DNA of 64,000 nucleotides, taken from the NCBI GenBank assembly GCA_020726505.1, contig JAHLEZ010000039.1, positions 372,001 through 436,000 on the forward strand. Direction: 5' to 3'. Shown here one piece after another: positions 61,010 to 64,000 of this stretch. The notes below the pieces were generated by a model. The model saw only the letters and a list, made by a program, of their open reading frames with translations. It was not told the origin of the DNA and made no database searches. A program made the position numbers and the translations under genes. Positions within the stretch are counted from its first letter, which is position 1; each line of letters opens with the position of its first letter. The DNA is from Leptodontidium sp. MPI-SDFR-AT-0119. Lineage: Eukaryota > Ascomycota > Leotiomycetes > Helotiales > Leptodontidiaceae.

Positions 61010-62079
61010 CCGCGCCGCGTTGCCCCCCGGCTTGACTCGCCTAGTAACTAAGCCGTATCCGCGTGATAGTTTTCTCGTCATTAGCTATAATATAGTTTAA
61101 ATAACAGATCTCTTGTCATCAGACATTTTCTTAACCTAAGGACTAACTCTTGTCCTGCCTTACACCTATTAATATAGCCTTACACTTCCTCGTCCTCGAC
61201 CACCTCTCGATTAAGACGAGCTCTTCCTTATTATAGTTTCCCCCGCTATCTAGGAACATATAGTAACAATAGTTTCAACATTAATATAATATATTGTCTC
61301 AATAAAGTATATATTACAGTAGCTAATTAAAGAAGGTACTGTCACAAATCTAAATTTAATTTAATTATAACCGACTTCCTGTCATTATTTTATACTATAT
61401 AAACAAGGATTTATAACCCCTAATTCTATTATCTTTTATAAGACCTCTAATAAACGTAAACCTAGACCTCTCTAACCACCGTTTCCTCCTCAATATCGCT
61501 GATCTCACTAGTTATAGTAAAAAACGAGATTAATAGTGTAAGGGACTTAAGCGGGCTAGAATTCCGTAAGGGCGTGACTAAAAAGTAAGTATATCTCTTA
61601 GGGAGTTAGGGCGAGGGAATATATATAATAACTGCTAAACTCTTGTTCTTAATAGCAGACGGTTTTGGGTTCGGAGGAGCCCTACGGGGCGTATAAGGGT
61701 GATAGGTGTCTCATTAGCCGTTGGGCTTACGGTAACTAAGGCAGTCGGGGAGCTCAAAGTAGAAGTAACATTTTCTACTATATTAAAAACAACTGGGCTG
61801 TGGTTAGAAGCTATAGGGTAAGAGGCAGGGTATAGACTTACTCTCTGAGACGATCTAATACAAGTCTATAATATACAAGTTCCTGCCACGGCTAACCACC
61901 TCCTTTACGATTACATAGAACTTAGGCGTAGTTAGCGACGCGGGCTCACACGGCGTGGAAGGGAAACGAACCTAGGCGAGAAGCTATTTAATAGAACGAG
62001 GCTCTTCCTCGAAATCAATTGGAGATAATGGGCTAAGTGTAGGTGTGCCCTAGAAGGTCGGTTCTCGGTTTTCAGGCAT
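61010..62079 (-). pseudogene. Ghost gene G, unrecognised
   Basis: Starts at an intact ATG (62079) reading MPENREPTF, then a stop for a former Gln or Trp, then GTPTLSPLSPIDFEEEPRSI. A single minus frame continues to about 61.01 kb, about 355 codons, with stops nearly all TAA/TAG. A globular segment (KFYVIVKEVVSRGRNLYIID) precedes a Pro-rich linker, and the end is basic (GRARLNREVVEDEEV and CLMTRDLLFKLYY). The 5' end lies 43 bp from P11. Function not assigned. Confidence 0.6.
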
Positions 62080-62121
62080 AATTACTAAGGAACTAAGATT
62101 AAGTATAGTATTAATAAATTG

Positions 62122-62225
62122 TTTTAGTATACTAGTATACTAAAAGGTAAGTAGGCGCAGGGGCGGGCGCAGGTATAGGCGCGGAGGTCCGTGCGTAAAT
62201 ATTTTAGCGTGTCGTTACACTAAAA
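62122..62225. promoter_or_regulatory. Boundary palindromes P11 and P12 (pair at a divergent boundary)
   Basis: P11 (62122-62145) is perfect with a CTAG centre; P12 (62202-62225) is degenerate (tagcgtgtcgttacacta). The GC-rich spacer holds the box in inverted form (62180-62195, one difference). TATA-like actatatataaaaacaa follows at about 62269. G starts to the left and H to the right. Confidence 0.82.
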
Positions 62226-62389
62226 CATTTAGTATCACCTAATAACAAGCCGTGTCAATAATAGCAACTACTATATATAAAAACAAATAATATTCCTCCC
62301 CCCGCGACGCATCTTCTTATAACCACTTCGCTTACTACTTCGTCTTATATCCCTCCTTTTTATACCACATTTACTCTCAACAAAACTTC

Positions 62390-63680
62390 TTTATATACTA
62401 CTATCTCGCATAAAGAGATCCCAATTATAGATACGCCCACATAGCCCCCACGAACCCCAGTCACGCCGCGGACGTAATAAACTTTAACTCTAGTAAGTCG
62501 AGGCGCGTGCAGAGATTGATTACTTACTGACTCTTTTAGGTCTTTATAACGTTAAGGGATATAATCTTGAACTCTAATAATAACGACACCCTAGAAAACA
62601 AAATACGATATAGTATAAAAGTAATGACAGGGCTAGTTACAAGAATGGGAGTCACTAATGATCTAATCCCTTAACTTAACTTCAGCACAAACCTTTCTAG
62701 TACTAGTGTTCTAGGCCCTAAGACTCTACTCCTAACCGCAGAGACTAGTGTAGATCTATTAACGTCAGTCCCTCCTCTGTTCTCCCTCTAACTATCTTCT
62801 ATTTTCGACGGGATCTACAAGAAATTCAATCTACTAAATAAGGAGCCTAGCTTCAGTCTACTACCCCTAATTATACTTAAGCTAACAGGCGACGGAAAGA
62901 CTAGATCGACTCCTTTAAAGAAACTATTAACGGGCTCTATATCCTTAAGAACCTCTACTTCTACCTCTACTAAGCCGAAGACTACTAAACCCCCACTGAC
63001 ACCTAAGAAGCTTCCTTTACAGTTTCTACTCACTAAAGTCACACAGTCAAAGTAAATGTAGGCCTTAAGAGTCGACTTCGTTAACGCTTTATAAGAGGCT
63101 CGATTCCAATTTACCTCTAAAGATAGGCAGATTAATAAGGTTAGTTTCACGGCCGATGAGGTTACTAAAATCACCACCGTCTTTTTCACTACCGTATTTA
63201 ACCTCAACGGTCGAAATCGCGCACTTACTATCGTTACAGCTTACCGCACATCTAAAGAAGGCGAAATCCCCGAATCCACTTAGGCTAATGCTCGCCGATT
63301 AGCTTTAGACGATATACTCCCACGTTTACTTAAGTAGTTCTACTCGGTATATACTTCTTTATACGCTAGAGATAATATACCTACGGCTATTATATCTCTA
63401 GTGTCACTTGCTAACAAGTATCTCTTCTGACAGTATCTCAATAGACTACAACAGGAGACCCCGGAGATAGTAGTATTCCTAAAAAGCCGGGGATTTTCCA
63501 AGTCGATAAGCCGTGGCTAGGCGACTATTATTATATAGTTCATTACTAAACAGCTCGGCGGAGGCGCCCGCACTACGCTGCAGAATCAGACCCGTGAAGT
63601 ACAGCTCGTGTTCTTACTCTATTTAACCTTCAGTATTAGTGTTCTTATACTTGTCCCTAGCTCAATTCTATAAATGTAAG
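62390..63680 (+). pseudogene. Ghost gene H, unrecognised
   Basis: A plus frame runs about 430 codons to P13. Readable stretches are RDPNYRYAHIAPTNPSHAAD near 62.42 kb, IKVMTGLVTRMGVTNDLIP near 62.62 kb, a Ser/Thr/Lys/Pro linker near 62.95 kb, DEVTKITTVFFTTVFNLNGR near 63.16 kb, and ARRLALDDILPRLLKQFYSV near 63.3 kb (with one stop read as Gln). The reverse-strand open frame at 62815-63207 is a shadow of this gene. Function not assigned. Confidence 0.55.
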
Positions 63681-63682
63681 TG

Positions 63683-63706
63683 TTTCAGTATACTAATATA
63701 CTTAAA
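63683..63706. promoter_or_regulatory. Boundary palindrome P13
   Basis: Half-sites TTTCAGTATAC and GTATA/TTAAA variant around CTAATATAC, with two arm mismatches. Lies between the convergent 3' ends of H and I. Confidence 0.75.
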
Positions 63707-63744
63707 CTTAATAATATATACTAATATAATACAGTTTAAAAGTG

Positions 63745-64000
63745 CTTAATTCCTAGAAGTTAATCGAGGTCTTTGCTATTACTACTAGAGTAAGACTTAT
63801 AGCCGCCGTCACTCCTATCTATAAGTAGGCCTAAACCGTGATCGTCGACCCGATTCTATAAGGCGGCCTAGTCCCCTATTTAACGTTAAAGTGGCATATA
63901 TCGCCTACACCTTATAAGACGCTATTACTTTCTTTCCAGATCGAAGAAGTAGATACAGAGATAAAGGGTTCAGAGTTAAGTAGTAGTAACAATAAAGGCG
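63745..64000 (-). pseudogene. Ghost gene I, 3' end only
   Basis: A minus frame enters from the right edge and reads SEPFISVSTSSIWKESNSVL, then GVGDICHFNVK and PPYRIGSTITV, before ending near 63745. Too short to identify. It continues the pattern of one gene per palindrome interval. Confidence 0.45.

Larger units (their letters stand above)
44000..64000. mobile_element. Candidate large element: palindrome-bracketed ghost genes, right end not reached
   Basis: Nine genes that can be followed as long single frames (plus: A, B, C, F, H; minus: D, E, G, I) fill 44-64 kb almost without gaps. They are separated only by copies of a 24-bp palindrome. All carry the same kind of RIP damage. No transposase, polymerase, capsid or integrase was recognised. 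That the genes form one element is inferred from the shared boundary motif and even mutation level. Confidence 0.5.

Noticed and set aside
62815..63207. 130-codon minus frame
   Set aside because: Complement of ghost gene H; the plus frame extends much further on both sides.
44000..64000. Starship or Polinton identity for the large element
   Set aside because: No DUF3435 recombinase, polymerase B, retroviral-type integrase or capsid motif could be recognised in the visible part. The label would be a guess.

Overview
The window looks like a chromosomal segment of a filamentous ascomycete (Pezizomycotina). Short GT-AG introns, a NACHT-type STAND NTPase and a DUF6594 membrane protein sit in base-balanced islands. 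These are separated by long AT-rich tracts crowded with TAA and TAG, poor in CA dinucleotides and full of ruined transposons, the pattern expected from repeat-induced point mutation (RIP). Species and class cannot be read from the sequence.

Layout. 1-3.6 kb: 5'-truncated NACHT/NLR-like gene, then a decayed TPR fragment on the other strand. 4-21.5 kb: nested LTR retrotransposons. A partial plus-strand copy (5702-7339) abuts a minus-strand element of the same family (7340-21476; 302-bp LTRs, polypurine tract, gag and reverse-transcriptase remnants). That element is interrupted by a second, probably Copia-type element (9873-17425; 274-bp LTRs, perfect GCGAC target duplication). 21.5-25.5 kb: unmutated island with a DUF6594 gene whose last exon is hidden behind a 45-nt intron, and a divergent two-exon gene for a Gly-rich, tail-anchored protein. 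25.7-34.2 kb: RIP tract with a telomere-linked-type RecQ helicase ghost (29.5-34.15 kb). 34.3-35.5 kb: TTGAT microsatellite, unmutated hAT transposase fragment and an LTR-like piece. 35.7-43.9 kb: tandem repeats, a second RecQ/DEAD-type helicase ghost convergent with a repeat-protein ghost, both inside a repeat motif that is direct on the left and inverted on the right, then a roughly 97-bp satellite.

44-64 kb is the most unusual part. It holds nine ghost genes (called A to I here) whose reading frames can be followed for 0.25 to 4 kb. Interruptions are mostly TAA or TAG, as expected when RIP converts CAA/CAG or TGG. Thirteen copies of a 24-bp near-perfect palindrome (half-site TTTTAGTATAC) lie only at gene boundaries, singly at tandem and convergent boundaries and in pairs at the two clear divergent ones. 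A GC-rich box recurs beside several. I recognise none of the products with confidence; A has a weak Ulp1-like stretch. My best reading is a large, RIP-killed mobile or virus-like element made of palindrome-bracketed genes. Both the element and the role of the palindrome are inference, and the right end lies beyond the window.

No tRNA, rRNA or CRISPR array was found. All spans of decayed genes are approximate.
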